This document shows, in pieces, positions 24,589 through 35,873 of a stretch of 64,000 nucleotides of DNA. The stretch covers positions 50,557 through 114,556 of the forward strand of contig LXGT01000058.1 of the NCBI GenBank assembly GCA_001640655.1. Reading direction: 5' to 3'. Under the pieces are notes generated by a model that worked only from the letters and a program-made list of their open reading frames with translations, had not been told where the DNA came from and searched no databases. The stretch is from Endoconidiophora laricicola. Taxonomy: Eukaryota > Ascomycota > Sordariomycetes > Microascales > Ceratocystidaceae. A program made the position numbers and the translations under genes. How positions within the stretch are numbered: the stretch's first letter is position 1; each line of letters opens with the position of its first letter.

Positions 24589-25748
24589 TGGATATGTGCG
24601 TTTTGAGAGGTAGTTGTGTCGGAAAGTTATACAGGGTTGGGATTGGGCGAGACTTTTTGAGAAGAAGCCGACACAAGGGTTCGAATACAGTGACAAAAAA
24701 ATTATCACTGAAAGAGGCAGACCGTGTATCTCTGTGATCTATGCAGGAAGCCTGGCTTGATGACCAAAGGGTATGCTTTGACTGTCGAGTGACTTTTGCG
24801 ATATTGGATGGATTATGAAGGTTGTCTTTTCAATGCTGTAACGAAGCAAGTCGAAAGAAGAGTATGATGCTCTATTCTAAACAAAATCAAGATAAAAGCG
24901 AAGGTCTTGTCGCGTCTACAGGGATCGCAGTGGCGTCCGTTCACACTGTTCTTGTATTACGGCCAAACGAGACGTTCTCTTCTAGAAAATAGAATGTTGT
25001 AGATAGATTCAACAAATACTCGTATTAGTCAGACACAAGTAGTAATACGTTGCTTGCTTGTGTAAGTTGAGGCTCTAACAAAGCAAGGTAGACGTAAAAT
25101 GCACACACCACTAACAACATAGGTGGCAAGATCGCCAGTTCTGTAGCTGATTAGTCATCTGAACAACTAGCGTGTCATTTCGCTCAAGAGGTCCCAATAC
25201 TGTAAAAACCGATGCGAATAATATGTAACAGCATCTCTAGCGACGTCATTAAAAGCAATTATTCCACAGCTTGAAGCATGTGAAGAAGTTTTTAATACAC
25301 ATTGACTAGCGGTCTCGGCCAGTCGCAGGAGCAATCTTCGAGGCGGGAGACTGCGTGCTGCAGTTCACAAGAAGCAGCCAAAAACAAAGCGGTGCGAGGT
25401 TGATCGAAGACTTAAAGATCGGAAAGCTCTGAAAAAAATCAATAAGATTAATGATTATAGATATTTAAATAGAAATAGTACTAGTTGATCCTGTTAAGCA
25501 ACATTAAGCAGCACACTTCGAACAAGTAGCCCTCAATCGTCATTGCTATAACTTTCAGAACTGCAGGGCAAAGAAAGGATGATTCACTTATGCTGATAAG
25601 ATAAGATAGCGATAAGAGAATCCTTGCGTGTCGCATTGTTGATTGCGCGTTGCTTGGTTGCATGTCATAGAAGCATCGTCATCCGATCCGACGTCGTTTA
25701 TTCGCCCATTGTTCTTAATCTCGATTAGTGTGTCGCTCGGCTTTCGAA
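24589..25748. other. Divergent promoter region: AT-1 gene and MCM21
   Basis: A 1.16-kb spacer between divergently transcribed genes, so it should carry both promoters. It is AT-rich. No additional gene, tRNA or repeat of note was found. Confidence 0.6.
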
Positions 25749-26763
25749 ATGTCTGATGCTGAAGACGAAATTGCACAGTCTTTAGACGCCGAGATTGCAG
25801 AGCTTCAAGCTGAAGGTATCAAAATCCATCCTTCTCTTCTGCTTCAAGAATTTCCCTGTCGCAGAATATTCATCAATACCATTTCTAACACTGCCATCTT
25901 TTCTTGAGGTAGTCAGCTCTTTAAAGCAGCAGTTGCGCATACAGGCAACAAATCTCCTCACATCCGAATCCATCCATCGTGCCCTCCTCGATCTCCCTGC
26001 CAACTCCACCTCGTTACCACTCGATCTAAGCCCCGTCTCGCCCGCTCTCGCCGAGCGATTCAAAGCCCAGCAAGCTCATGATCAGCAATCGCTCTACCGA
26101 CTTTGCGCAAGCATCACAGCTTTCAAGGTCGCAGACCCTGACCCACATGCCGTTGATAGCGGCAAAGTCTTCGGTCTGCGCTTCGAGCTCATGGTCAGCG
26201 CCCGCTTTCTGCGCCCATATTATGTACTATTGAATCGGCCATGGACTGAGAGCGGATCACAGATGTGGCGGGTTCACAGACATACAGTGCCGTTAGCAAT
26301 ACCACTTACAGCATTAGCTGCACGATTCTTGCCCTCATACAGAGAAGCGCGGAGAGAGCAGCCTAAACAGGATCTTCTGACCTTTGCAAAGGTTTTGCGG
26401 CGTGAACTATGGCGTTATCATAATCGCATTGCCGCGATTGCAGATATGCGTAAAGCTACTGGTATTTCGTCAAAGAAGCCATTAATGGATCATCTAGCGA
26501 GTAGTATCTTGGAGATCAGTGCTTCGGACCCAGAAGCAAAACATATTGCAGTTACATGGATCGATGGCCGCACCGGTCGCGTCATTATTGACGACGATGG
26601 TAATGTTGAGCAGGCGGCCGTATATCTTGACGGAGAACCTGATCTAGTTACCTCTAACCGTGTGACGGCAGGTGGGCAGACAGTTAAGATGGAGGACTTG
26701 ATAGGAAGGCTTGAAGATCCTAAGGAAGAATCATTGATAGAGGGAGAAACACTGGGTGTTTGA
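25749..26763 (+). CDS. MCM21: Kinetochore protein CENP-O/Mcm21
   Basis: Exon 1 is 25749-25815 and exon 2 is 25913-26763 (305 aa). The 97-nt intron has a GTATCA donor and a TTCTAACA branch; the acceptor GTAG at 25909-25912 is the only one nearby that keeps frame, giving AELQAE+VSSLKQQ. Residues 1-40 form an acidic coiled-coil start, as usual for this protein. The core contains LYRLCASITAFKV (83-95), DPDPHAVD (97-104), the family mark YYVLLNRP (125-132) and RVHRHTVPLAIPL. CENP-O/Mcm21 pairs with CENP-P/Ctf19 through an RWD-like fold in the COMA/CCAN inner kinetochore complex. The gene is divergent from the acetyl-CoA transporter and convergent with YAE1. Confidence 0.92.
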
Positions 26764-27156
26764 AAAACGTAATGATTTATGAACTTTATGTATACCATAA
26801 CTGTTAATCAGGTGCCTTATTTTATATCCATATCTCTTTCTTGGATATACACAAATTGCTGGTCTGGCTTATGGCACCGTAATGCAATGGATGTCTTAAC
26901 AAATATCTTATAATAATCAAGCTCAGGTTCAAATCGACTTAGTGATGCGAATTGGCCAAGTATCATTTTGTTGGGCATGATATTGCCCTCATGGCATCAA
27001 GTCAATGCAACTATTCAAATCTCTGCTTTGCTATAACGCTAGTAGCAGAGGTTGCCGAGCCTGAAAATGTCCGTCCAAGAGCCGTGTTGCGCTAGGGGCC
27101 ATCTTTGCTATAGAAAGAAGGCTATGGTGATATGATTTCACGATAGCGATGCCTCT
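26764..27156. other. Convergent 3' spacer between MCM21 and YAE1
   Basis: A 393-bp spacer between converging genes that should hold both 3' UTRs. It contains a decayed tRNA-Arg-like stretch at about 26873-26950 (see findings) that is not scored as a functional gene. Confidence 0.5.
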
Positions 27157-27957
27157 TCACCAGTCCAGTAGATTTTTCGTTGTTGCAGTTGGTGCTACAT
27201 TGCGCACGGGAAGCTTTTTCTCTTTGGTCTTCTTCTCAGTTTCACCAGCAATCCGCTCCTCATCGCCCTCCCGTCCTGGAATCGACCACTTGATATCCCA
27301 TCTCGCCATTATATCGCTCACTATCTTTTCCCATCGCATAATCAACGGATGTGCTCTTGTCACATCCGCAAACACCAACTCCAGCTCATCCTTGCCCTGG
27401 GCCTTGACCTCATATTTCCATGTACCGTCACCATTCCAGTAGGCTGACTGAAAGATCTTCTCAACCGATAACTCCACATTCGCCGAGACAAGCAGTGCTG
27501 CTATTTCTTTGCGCTCTGCACTGCCTTCAGCAAACGCCTCTTCGATGCCCTCGAGCATACCGCGGAGCTTACCTGCGACTTCACCAAATGTTGCGCCGAG
27601 ACTGAAGCCTTCGTCAAAACCAGACTGGATGCTCGTGGCTTTTGCTGCCGTCACGCCATCTCTGTAGCCGTTTGTGGCATGTTCACGCTGCAGACGCGGT
27701 AGCTCAGACAGAGTGGAGAGTGCGGCCTTATTGTCATCATAGGTAGGCGAGCCAGAACGAGAAGTCACAAATATGTCGTTGTCGGTAAACGTATCATTGT
27801 CGTGAGTGTCACGAGAGTCGGTGTTCCCATCAGCCGGACTAGTACGAAAGGCGTGCAGTCCTGACTGTGCTGCGGCACCAGTATCGCCTACGATAAGCTC
27901 ATTGTCGCCGTCAATCTCTGGATCTAGTTGTGATGGGCGCATGTTGTTGATGTGCAT
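27157..27957 (-). CDS. YAE1: Yae1 family protein (Rli1/ABCE1 Fe-S adaptor)
   Basis: A single-exon frame of 266 aa. Residues 97-133 carry the Yae1 deca-GX3 signature: glycines at 97, 101, 113, 117, 121, 125, 129 and 133 are spaced by fours, as in GFDEGFSLGATFGEVAGKL. Yae1 pairs with Lto1 to recruit the Fe-S protein Rli1 (ABCE1) to the cytosolic iron-sulfur targeting complex, and so supports ribosome recycling and biogenesis. The N-terminal 80 residues are acidic and disordered. The C-terminus ends in a tryptophan (NLLDW), consistent with the C-terminal Trp signal through which Lto1-Yae1 clients engage the targeting complex; whether Yae1 itself uses it is inference. A second Met at residue 6 is an alternative start. 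Confidence 0.9.
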   Translation of the reverse strand: MHINNMRPSQLDPEIDGDNELIVGDTGAAAQSGLHAFRTSPADGNTDSRDTHDNDTFTDNDIFVTSRSGSPTYDDNKAALSTLSELPRLQREHATNGYRDGVTAAKATSIQSGFDEGFSLGATFGEVAGKLRGMLEGIEEAFAEGSAERKEIAALLVSANVELSVEKIFQSAYWNGDGTWKYEVKAQGKDELELVFADVTRAHPLIMRWEKIVSDIMARWDIKWSIPGREGDEERIAGETEKKTKEKKLPVRNVAPTATTKNLLDW

Positions 27958-28922
27958 GTTGATAAGGAATGACAGGGCTTGTCTTGAAATTGGCGAAAGG
28001 ATTACGATGAGATGGAGGGTAAAGTAGAGCTCAAACTATGAACAACATGTATAAGGATGAAATTTCTGAGATAAGATGCTCTAAAATCAAATCGAATGAA
28101 ATCAAAAGCGTACATAAAGGTTTGAGTACTTTAGGCTCCGCGAAGTCATAAAAAAGCCGTGATATATAATCACATCTTAGCATTCAAAACCCCACTCCCA
28201 AACCCTAATAACACTACAAACCATAAATATAGCACTAGACAAAAGTTACAGGCAAAATTGTTTAATAATTTAACAACAGCTAGTTGCTATGTACATACAT
28301 TGCATACTATAACATACTATGTTTGCATGATGCAAATCAAATTGACAGGTGCGTCCTTCTCTGATTTAACGTACAGGCTTTGTATCACCCCAAAGAATGG
28401 CAAAATTCAGGTTTGAAGCCTTTTTCCCCTTTTTGATATACTTATATTCTCAATAATAGTTGGTACATAACATAGTAACCATAGTACACGGCATTGAGGG
28501 CACGATCTATAATTCAAGATAATAATGCCATAGGCTCTTCTTTCAGTAGTTCCCATGAGACTAATTCAGTTTGAGATAACACAGAGCGCCAGTCAAAGGG
28601 CTACTTACTCGAAAAAAAAAAGGCTAGTAAAAATAGACTCATGGCGTAAGATGTAGCTTTCGCCCGTGACAACGCCTTTTCCCACGTTACCATTGCACAT
28701 AACTCGTCTTGCGAACAAAAGCACAGATAATCAGAAACCAGGTCAATCTTAACCAACGTGATGGAAAAAATAAACCCGAAACACTTAAACGCCAAGGCCC
28801 TGAGTTACATTTGCCAGCTAAGGAAAAGAAAAAGACTCAAGATTATATACAGTGCGCGGGGAGGTAAGAGAGTAAGTGACAAGCTAGTCGTGTCAGCTGA
28901 GTGGACAAAATGGGGACCAGGC
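27958..28922. other. Intergenic: YAE1 promoter side
   Basis: A 965-bp spacer between the YAE1 start and the HET-domain gene stop, both on the minus strand. AT-rich, with poly-A/T runs near 28610. No gene recognised. Confidence 0.55.
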
Positions 28923-30992
28923 TCAGCATATATGTACAACGTGCTCAGTGACGCTCATTTGCCAAGCTTCGCCGTTCATCATCCCATCAATATAAGCTTC
29001 TCCGACTATCTTATGCATGCCGGTAGAAGACCCAGAAGCGAGTGTGAATGGACGGATAATCAAGGGAACGGTACCACCACGAGGCACAAAGACAAGGTCG
29101 CCCTTAGAAGTCTGTCTAGGACCTAGGCCGACAAACCCCTTGTAACTTAGGATAGGCCGTTTCCCGTGCATTCCAAGGCCGGCTGTGGCATCGTTGGCAA
29201 GCTCCATTGTCCATGTGAGTCGTTTAATTCGAAGAGTGCGGGCAAGTGCCGCATGTGCACTGGCGTCAATGCCCATCAATATTTCAGTTTCTTGATCTGT
29301 TAAAGGAATCTCATCGAGAACAAGCTGCTTGGCGGTGATTTGTGAATTGAGAGAAGCAATAAGCATGGCATCCATATATCGCCGTCCATCTTTGATACAC
29401 GGTTGGCTACGATCAAGAGGATAGTAGGCGGTGTTTACATTCAGCATCGGGATGCGCCAGTAGGCTTCCTCTTGACGTTTGGGATCCTTATAGATCTGAT
29501 AGGTATCAGGCTGTCGTTGTAGCATTGGTGAATAATCGCAGAATATCTTGATGTCCTGGATGGTTGGGAAAGTTGAAGCGACATTCAAAGGTTTGCCGGG
29601 CTTGATATTAGGTGCCGGGTGTCCAGTGGCAGAGATCTGGTCAATGATGATTCCGGACATCTTGATTATCTCCATGCTATCAACGTATTCGTGCATTGGC
29701 TGCAGAGCGGGCCCGATAACGTCTTGATTTTTCGATTCTACAGTTGGGATACCGGCCGTCACACAATGAAGATTCGAGACATCGTTTCCAGAATTAATAA
29801 AATCGATACTTGGTTGACGATATGCGCTGAAGTCTGGGACCCAAGACGGTAGGTTGCGCACAGGTTTCGGCGATTGGATATGCTCTAGAACTTTGAAATC
29901 TCCTGCGGCAAAGAGTCTGCCGGCCACTTTTGTGAAGATGTTGTCAATAGGCTCATTCAGTGATATTTCGTTCTTGAAAAGTTTAGAGTCAGAGGCTAGC
30001 GCCATAAACCCGAAGATGGCGTGGCGGGGATCAAAGAAGCGACCGAAAGCTCCGAACCGGGAAAGGACGTGGGTAAAGGAAAGACAGCGGCGCTGTAATG
30101 GGGCGTGATACATCTCGCGGACGAGAGCTCTTTGGCGCAGTTCATTGACAACTGTTTCGAGCGGAGCAAGTTGTTCGATGCGGAATTCGGTCCAAGGGCA
30201 AGAAGCTAATCTGCGCGCGAATATATAGATAACGCCCACTCCAAGACAGAAAACCTCGAAAGGGATGCGCATGTTGTCGCATTGAATGGAGACGGTCTTG
30301 GATATGGTCATTTCCTGAATACTCCAGCCGCTATGGAATACTCGACAGCCGAGGAACCGCGTGATGTTATAGACGAGTATTGATAGTGGGTATCGGCTCA
30401 GTGCAGGGTGGTTACCAATAAGACTCGACATCTCTAAGAAGTATTCGACGTCACTACTATCGCTATGTATATCGTAGTACTGGAGCGTGTGACTTTTCTG
30501 CAATATCCGGGCAAGGCCACGATTCTGGGCTGCCTGCCCGAGTTCCTGTATAGCAACGGCAGCCTGCTGATAATCATATGCACCAACACCGGTCCAAACG
30601 ACAGTCTCTGCGGCAGCCTTTAAAATATAGTCCATGAAGCGGAACTGCTGAGTCGTCTCATCTGAGTCGTTGTAGTTGATGCATAGCTGGTCGACCCAAA
30701 AGTAGAACGGAGAGCAAGTCGACTGAGCGAGTGCCTCTGCTATGGGCTTGCGTAGGGCGAATAGTTTGCTGTTGACAGTAGCTCTAACAAAGCGGTAATC
30801 CTGATCGGCTACTGAGTTTCCATAGCACAGGGCTATATATGGAGGTAGGCCATGCTTCAAGGATACGCAGAAAACAGACAGATCCAAAGTTAGTGTCTCT
30901 ATACAAAATGAGTTGACACGAACAAGCCGAATGTCATCGTCCTGGGCTAATGGTACCGTGGACCAATCGAAATCAGGCAGGGCGTCTGTCAT
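28923..30992 (-). CDS. HET-domain (heterokaryon incompatibility) protein
   Basis: An uninterrupted frame of 689 aa. The HET domain spans about residues 45-200. Core motifs are PYIALCYGN (51-59; the consensus is Y.ALSY.WG, so Ser is Cys and the WG pair is lost), FYFWVDQLCINYND (96-109; consensus WIDALCIDQ) and AAAETVVWTG (126-135). The rest matches the layout of fungal HET proteins, with a large variable C-terminal region that includes 'SWVPDFSAYRQPS', a common post-domain motif. HET proteins trigger cell death on non-self fusion or act as NLR/TIR-like effectors, but most copies have no known role. No NACHT, WD or ankyrin repeats are fused here, and no obvious het partner gene lies next to it. 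Confidence 0.88.
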   Translation of the reverse strand: MTDALPDFDWSTVPLAQDDDIRLVRVNSFCIETLTLDLSVFCVSLKHGLPPYIALCYGNSVADQDYRFVRATVNSKLFALRKPIAEALAQSTCSPFYFWVDQLCINYNDSDETTQQFRFMDYILKAAAETVVWTGVGAYDYQQAAVAIQELGQAAQNRGLARILQKSHTLQYYDIHSDSSDVEYFLEMSSLIGNHPALSRYPLSILVYNITRFLGCRVFHSGWSIQEMTISKTVSIQCDNMRIPFEVFCLGVGVIYIFARRLASCPWTEFRIEQLAPLETVVNELRQRALVREMYHAPLQRRCLSFTHVLSRFGAFGRFFDPRHAIFGFMALASDSKLFKNEISLNEPIDNIFTKVAGRLFAAGDFKVLEHIQSPKPVRNLPSWVPDFSAYRQPSIDFINSGNDVSNLHCVTAGIPTVESKNQDVIGPALQPMHEYVDSMEIIKMSGIIIDQISATGHPAPNIKPGKPLNVASTFPTIQDIKIFCDYSPMLQRQPDTYQIYKDPKRQEEAYWRIPMLNVNTAYYPLDRSQPCIKDGRRYMDAMLIASLNSQITAKQLVLDEIPLTDQETEILMGIDASAHAALARTLRIKRLTWTMELANDATAGLGMHGKRPILSYKGFVGLGPRQTSKGDLVFVPRGGTVPLIIRPFTLASGSSTGMHKIVGEAYIDGMMNGEAWQMSVTEHVVHIC

Positions 30993-33428
30993 GGCGACTG
31001 GCGTGTGACGTCGATGTCTCGGGGGAGGCAGATTGCTGGCAGTGACGATGAAGAAGTAGTTGAAGCGACCACAGCCACAGGCAAACTACGGAGAGCTGCT
31101 AATGACTGAAGCAGACAAATGCGTATTCTAGTTAGGTGAGTATAGAAAGAGAGATAGTGGTTAGTGGTGAGATATGTCACGCCTTCATCAGCTCTCCTCG
31201 AAACAGCACCATCGAGCGTCACAAGCCATAAGCAACGGACCAGAGCGCTGAATCATCCGCCCAGCCTAAGAGAATGGCCAAGTAGAAAGTAGATTAATTA
31301 TACTTGCTCGTAAAATGAATAAACGAATCTAGTTTAAAGGCTGGACGAAAAGAAAGAAGGGAGTATACCAATGATGTCAGAGAAGGGGGATTTGGTCGAA
31401 GGTACAGCAAGTCTAGATGAACAGCTGATAAGATAGATAGATCTAATGAAACAACCACAAACAGAGGCACCGGTGATTTATTTGAGAAAGTTTATAGTCG
31501 AGGAATAAGGACGAACAAAAAACAGAAAGGAATAGTAAAAGAATAAAAATAGGAAATTTACCGACTTGGTGTATATCTCTACTACTAATAAGGAAATCAC
31601 TGAATGGGAAACTGTGACCTTTCGGAATAAGCAATAAAAAGATAAAATGGCCAAAAAAAGGACAGTCTTCTTTGAACCGGATCTGTTATCATCAAAGCAA
31701 ATCGACATTTAGTTCTTTATCAACACTGCAATATGTTGAGACTTCGATTGAGCTGCCAATATGGAAAGAAAGACAAGATAGTCTCAGATCTTCAGAACTT
31801 TGAACTGACTTAAAGTCACGCTCATTCGATGAAATTGGCCTTCAATCTTCTTCTAACGCCGCGGATAAGCCGCTGATAGATAAAAGGAACCATACAATCA
31901 TTTGGCTTGCGCTCCAAAGGGGGATCAGTTCCGAATAATCTACGGCTGTCAGATTCATGGCACTACCTTGTACAGCAGCTTTAGTCACCAGTATCATCAA
32001 CTACCCATCATTAACCATCATGGCGTCTATTGGCCTATGTTGCATTCCAAGGATGCGAGGGTCAGCAAGTCTTCCATCTCCACAGCTTACGCAAAAACTA
32101 TTAGTCTATCAAGCATTAGGCCCTGCCCCGTCACATATCATTAGTGTTTTGCTACTAGCAATACTAATGGAAACGAAACAAAACACCACAGGAAAAAAAA
32201 AAGAAAAAAAAAAAGAAAAAAAAAACACGTACCGTTCCCCTGTGCTCGCTCCCCTCGACTTTCTTTGCCAATGGGGCTTGGTCAGCCAGTCAGACGATTG
32301 CTTGCTCTTGTTCAGTTAGTTAGATCTCAACGTTCTATTGCTACTGCTTACCAGTAATGCTGCTTATTTTTGTGGTTTAACGACCTGCCTCTTTCGCCCA
32401 TCCACCCTGTCCTAGTTCGTTTGTGCCTATGGGCTAATATTTTTCCTGTTGCCGCTAGTTTGCTTTGTCCAAGTACTACGACCTTGTCCCAAATCACAAG
32501 GTCTGTATCCACCAAGAAAGCCACTGCTTGCCCCTCCGTTGTGATTTTAGGAAGATGAGCTTTAACAAACGCGAAGGTACTATTCCGCTACTTCTTGGGT
32601 TTGTAGGAAGCTGAGCTACAGTGATACTGTGTTGGCGTGACCTGTCACTCACTGTAAGGATCACTGCATTGTTCTTTCGCCCATAACATTGCCAGAAGAA
32701 ACAATGCCGCACGTTTTAGTTACTATTAGTTGAGACACACAATTGCCATCTACATCAGTATAAAGCCCACTTATAGATGTCACTATCCGCAACCATCCGT
32801 CTGTCAGATCTCAGCCACACCTTGCATCTGCATATGTTGTTTGTACCACCTCGATGGGCCATACCAGATGCCATCCAGTCGTTACTACCGCCGTCTGCCC
32901 GATATGTTTCGTTCTAACTCCGAAGTCCCGTCTGTACCAAGAGGGGGGGTTAATGGGTTCCGCCGGGAAATGGGGAAACAAGAAATCAGAGTTTTCAATT
33001 TTCCGTGTCTCTGGGCCTTTTTCAGCACTAACCAAGGTTTTGTAATAATAGACATATTGATAGTCGAAAGTTTACTCGAGCATTAGATATCCTTTTACAG
33101 GACAAGCTCAGGCCTACTTTTGGCTATATGCGGAAGGTCAGCCCTCCCTAGGATCTACTAAAGGACTCAGCTTCCATCCGGGGAAGCATTATCGTGGGTA
33201 AGGCAGTGTGTGTGCACTATGATCTTTTGACAGATGGATCTTTGAGACTTTGGAAATCTTGCAGCCTATTATAGGTTAAGATTTACTTATGGTATTTGTC
33301 AGGTCGTCTATTGGATATTGCATTTAGTGATATAGATATGGCACTGCGTCTTTCAATTATGCATGACGTTTATCCATGTGCCGAGGGATATTGTACTTCT
33401 TGTTAAGGATTAGTTGCCATCGAGACTG
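30993..33428. other. Intergenic: HET gene promoter side
   Basis: A 2.4-kb spacer upstream of the HET-domain gene and downstream of the WBP11 gene. It includes an A-rich low-complexity run at about 32190-32226. Open frames are short and without motifs. Confidence 0.55.
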
Positions 33429-34427
33429 CTACTCATAGTCATCCTCCGCTTCTTCCACGCTAGCTTGCAGCAGACCGCCATCACTACCACCAGGCTTATT
33501 TGTGCCCATGCCAAGCTTCAAATAGCCTTCAGCTTCAAGCTGGTCTGCCTCCTCAGGCTCCAAAAGGCCATCTTTACCTTTGCTCTTTTCCATCTTTCGT
33601 AGCACCGCAAGTGGCGTGAACGCCTTGACGGCCTCTTTGACCAAATCTCTGACCACAGGCTTGGCCTCGTAAACCTTCTTGGCCACTACCACAGGAACTT
33701 CTTTCTTCGCATGTTGTTTATCATCTGACTGCAACCTCCTGCCAGGCAATGGTACACTGTTGCTGCCGCTAGCTTGCCCTTGTTCGCCACGCTCTATCCT
33801 CCGAGCCTCGTCTTCACGTGCGCGTCGTTCTCGTCGTTTCGCGTACCACTTGTCCAATTCAGCCTTTGATATCGGTGGTGGTGTGTCACGAGGCATAGGA
33901 ATTCGGCGTACGTCATCTGGTACATCGTCGTCTGTCGAATCTTCATCCCAGCGACGCATTCTACGCCCGTCGCCATCATCGCCGCGCCTGCGTTTTCCCA
34001 AGCTGCCACCAACGCCATTATTATATTGTGAGAATACGGGTGCCTTGTCGCCCAAGGCTGTGCGCGCTTTGTTCACAGCGGCTAGTTCCTTTTCGAGGCC
34101 TGCAAGAACTTGTTCTTCGTGGTTCGAGAGTTTGCCGCCATTCGTTGTTATCGCTTTGAGATCATCTATTTGCTTCTGAATGCGGGCTGGGTTTCGACGC
34201 GCCAGTTTCTCATCGCGTCGTTCTTGAAGTTCGGCCTTGCCTATCTTAGAGTTAGTAACTGTATATAGTATCGAGGCATATTGAGAGAGCCAACTAGCTC
34301 GACAATTCACGGTTATCGCAATGCGCCAGTCATTGCTGTACCTATATAACGTACCTTTTTTTATCGCCTTCGCCTTGTCGGCTTTGCGCTGTGCTTGTAC
34401 TGGATTATAGTTCTTTTCCTTTGCCAT
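33429..34427 (-). CDS. WBP11-like splicing protein
   Basis: Two exons, 34355-34427 and 33429-34240, give 294 aa. The 114-nt intron (GTACGT donor, ATAG acceptor) lies inside the conserved N-terminus and joins AKAIKK+GKAELQ. The N-terminus (MAKEKNYNPVQAQRKADKAK) followed by 'RRNPARIQKQIDDLKAI' is the WW-domain-binding protein 11 (Wbp11/NpwBP) domain. The middle carries basic (GKRRRGD, DGRRMRRW) and Pro-rich (RDTPPPISKAELDKWY) segments, and a charged C-terminus (EEAEDDYE). Animal WBP11 is a nuclear pre-mRNA splicing factor that binds PQBP1; the fungal protein is much shorter and is presumed spliceosomal. It is transcribed divergently from the protein kinase gene at 35.9 kb. Confidence 0.87.
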   Translation of the reverse strand: MAKEKNYNPVQAQRKADKAKAIKKGTLYRYSNDWRIAITVNCRASWLSQYASILYTVTNSKIGKAELQERRDEKLARRNPARIQKQIDDLKAITTNGGKLSNHEEQVLAGLEKELAAVNKARTALGDKAPVFSQYNNGVGGSLGKRRRGDDGDGRRMRRWDEDSTDDDVPDDVRRIPMPRDTPPPISKAELDKWYAKRRERRAREDEARRIERGEQGQASGSNSVPLPGRRLQSDDKQHAKKEVPVVVAKKVYEAKPVVRDLVKEAVKAFTPLAVLRKMEKSKGKDGLLEPEEADQLEAEGYLKLGMGTNKPGGSDGGLLQASVEEAEDDYE

Positions 34428-35873
34428 TTTGTTGTGTTCATAAAGTTTGTTACAGTGGTATCGCCAAACTCACCATTGAAATTTTGTGATGCTTTGGGCG
34501 TTTTGCGACGCCGAAATCTGTATGACTAAGCAAGTTTAATGAGGAATCGGCGATCTATGTTGAACCCTATTGCAATATTAACTTTTTTAACCCTACCTAT
34601 CATGGTTTGTAATTTTCGATTACATTCTATAGATCGTAGGTTCTTTGAGTAGCAGAGCTCTATCGCGCAAGGCCTTTTGGTTCGTATGGGCGTTTATGTT
34701 ATCAATAGTACATAACACTTTATACAGTAACAATTCTTCATATAATTCAAGTTTTAATTCATATATATTTTGTCATGTTAAAGCTATTAAAAAACATCTA
34801 ATTACCACATGATGATATGGGAAGCCCAGTACATCTCGTGTTCTGATATTGCCTTCCTAGCTACATACTGCCCGCTTCCCAATAGGACCTGATAACATAT
34901 AGATCCTGCAAAATATCAATATATCATGCTACATGATGTTTCTTAGCCTGTATGTGCTGGCCGATGTTTCGCTCGGCAATGTGGCTGGGCTCTGCTGCAT
35001 ATAAAACTCAAGAGGGGTAGTTTATCTGTGTGGGCTAGGCTAGAGGCGTATTACTTGACGTAGAAGCTCACCTGCAGAGAACCGAGAGGCCAGCTCAGCA
35101 GCATCCGCATCGTGAAGTCCCACCAACACCAGGATTTGCAGACCTGTCTAGGCCGTGAAGGTGGTACTGCGAGTCTGAAGCTGCAAATCAGTATTATGCA
35201 ATGAGTGGTGCAGCATCGGCAAGTACGTACTAGGGGCTTCCTTCCCTCTTCTGCAGCCCAAGAAAGCCGCAAAAATGACATCAACAGAGAGCAATAACAA
35301 GCAAGCAACTGAAAAAAGAGGGGCACGTGATTGATAGCACACCGCACGGCCGATAAGAGAAGAATAATCTTGCTGCAGGTCGAGTGAGCTTTGCTGGAGG
35401 CTTTCTTTCTTCTCTTTTTGAACTTGCTCTTAAGTTTTTTTTCCCTCTCTCGAGTTTCAGTTCAGGATATTCTGAATGAATCGAGTTTGAGTGGTCTTTG
35501 TCGAGATCGGACTCGCCTTTTACTTTTTGTTTCTTTTTAGTGTTGTACCTCATCTCTGAGAGTTTGCCGACACACATTTTTTCCCTTGGTATACAAAGAG
35601 TGCCTTTTCTACCCGCTTCCCGAGTTTTGAGGAGCCGTAGGACCTGATTGGGCAAAGTTCCCCCCCCCCCCCCCAAGAGCGCCCGAAAAAGTGCCCAAAG
35701 GAGGCAAAGCGTCGCCTTTGTCACAGACCAATCTTGCCAAAAACTCAGACCGAGCCTTTCGACTATCATAGAGACAGGCTTTAACATATTGGAGGCCGGC
35801 TATCCAGCCTCACTCACCAGAATTTGTTAATTGTTTTTGCATTTACTTCATTATCTTTTTATTTTGCATCACT
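34428..35873. other. Divergent promoter region: WBP11 gene and kinase gene
   Basis: A 1.45-kb spacer between divergent genes. It contains a run of 15 C residues at 35660-35674, about 200 bp upstream of the kinase start. A minus-strand frame of 168 codons across 35281-35787 is rejected as a chance frame. Confidence 0.55.
35660..35674. repeat. Homopolymer C15 tract
   Basis: Fifteen consecutive C residues lie between the divergent WBP11 and kinase genes. It belongs to a set of pure G/C runs in this window and is prone to sequencing length error. Confidence 0.9.

Noticed and set aside
35281..35787. Minus-strand frame of 168 codons between the WBP11 and kinase genes
   Set aside because: It reads through the C15 tract as poly-Gly, has no motif, and lies in the divergent promoter region. 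A frame kept open by low-complexity DNA is the simpler explanation.
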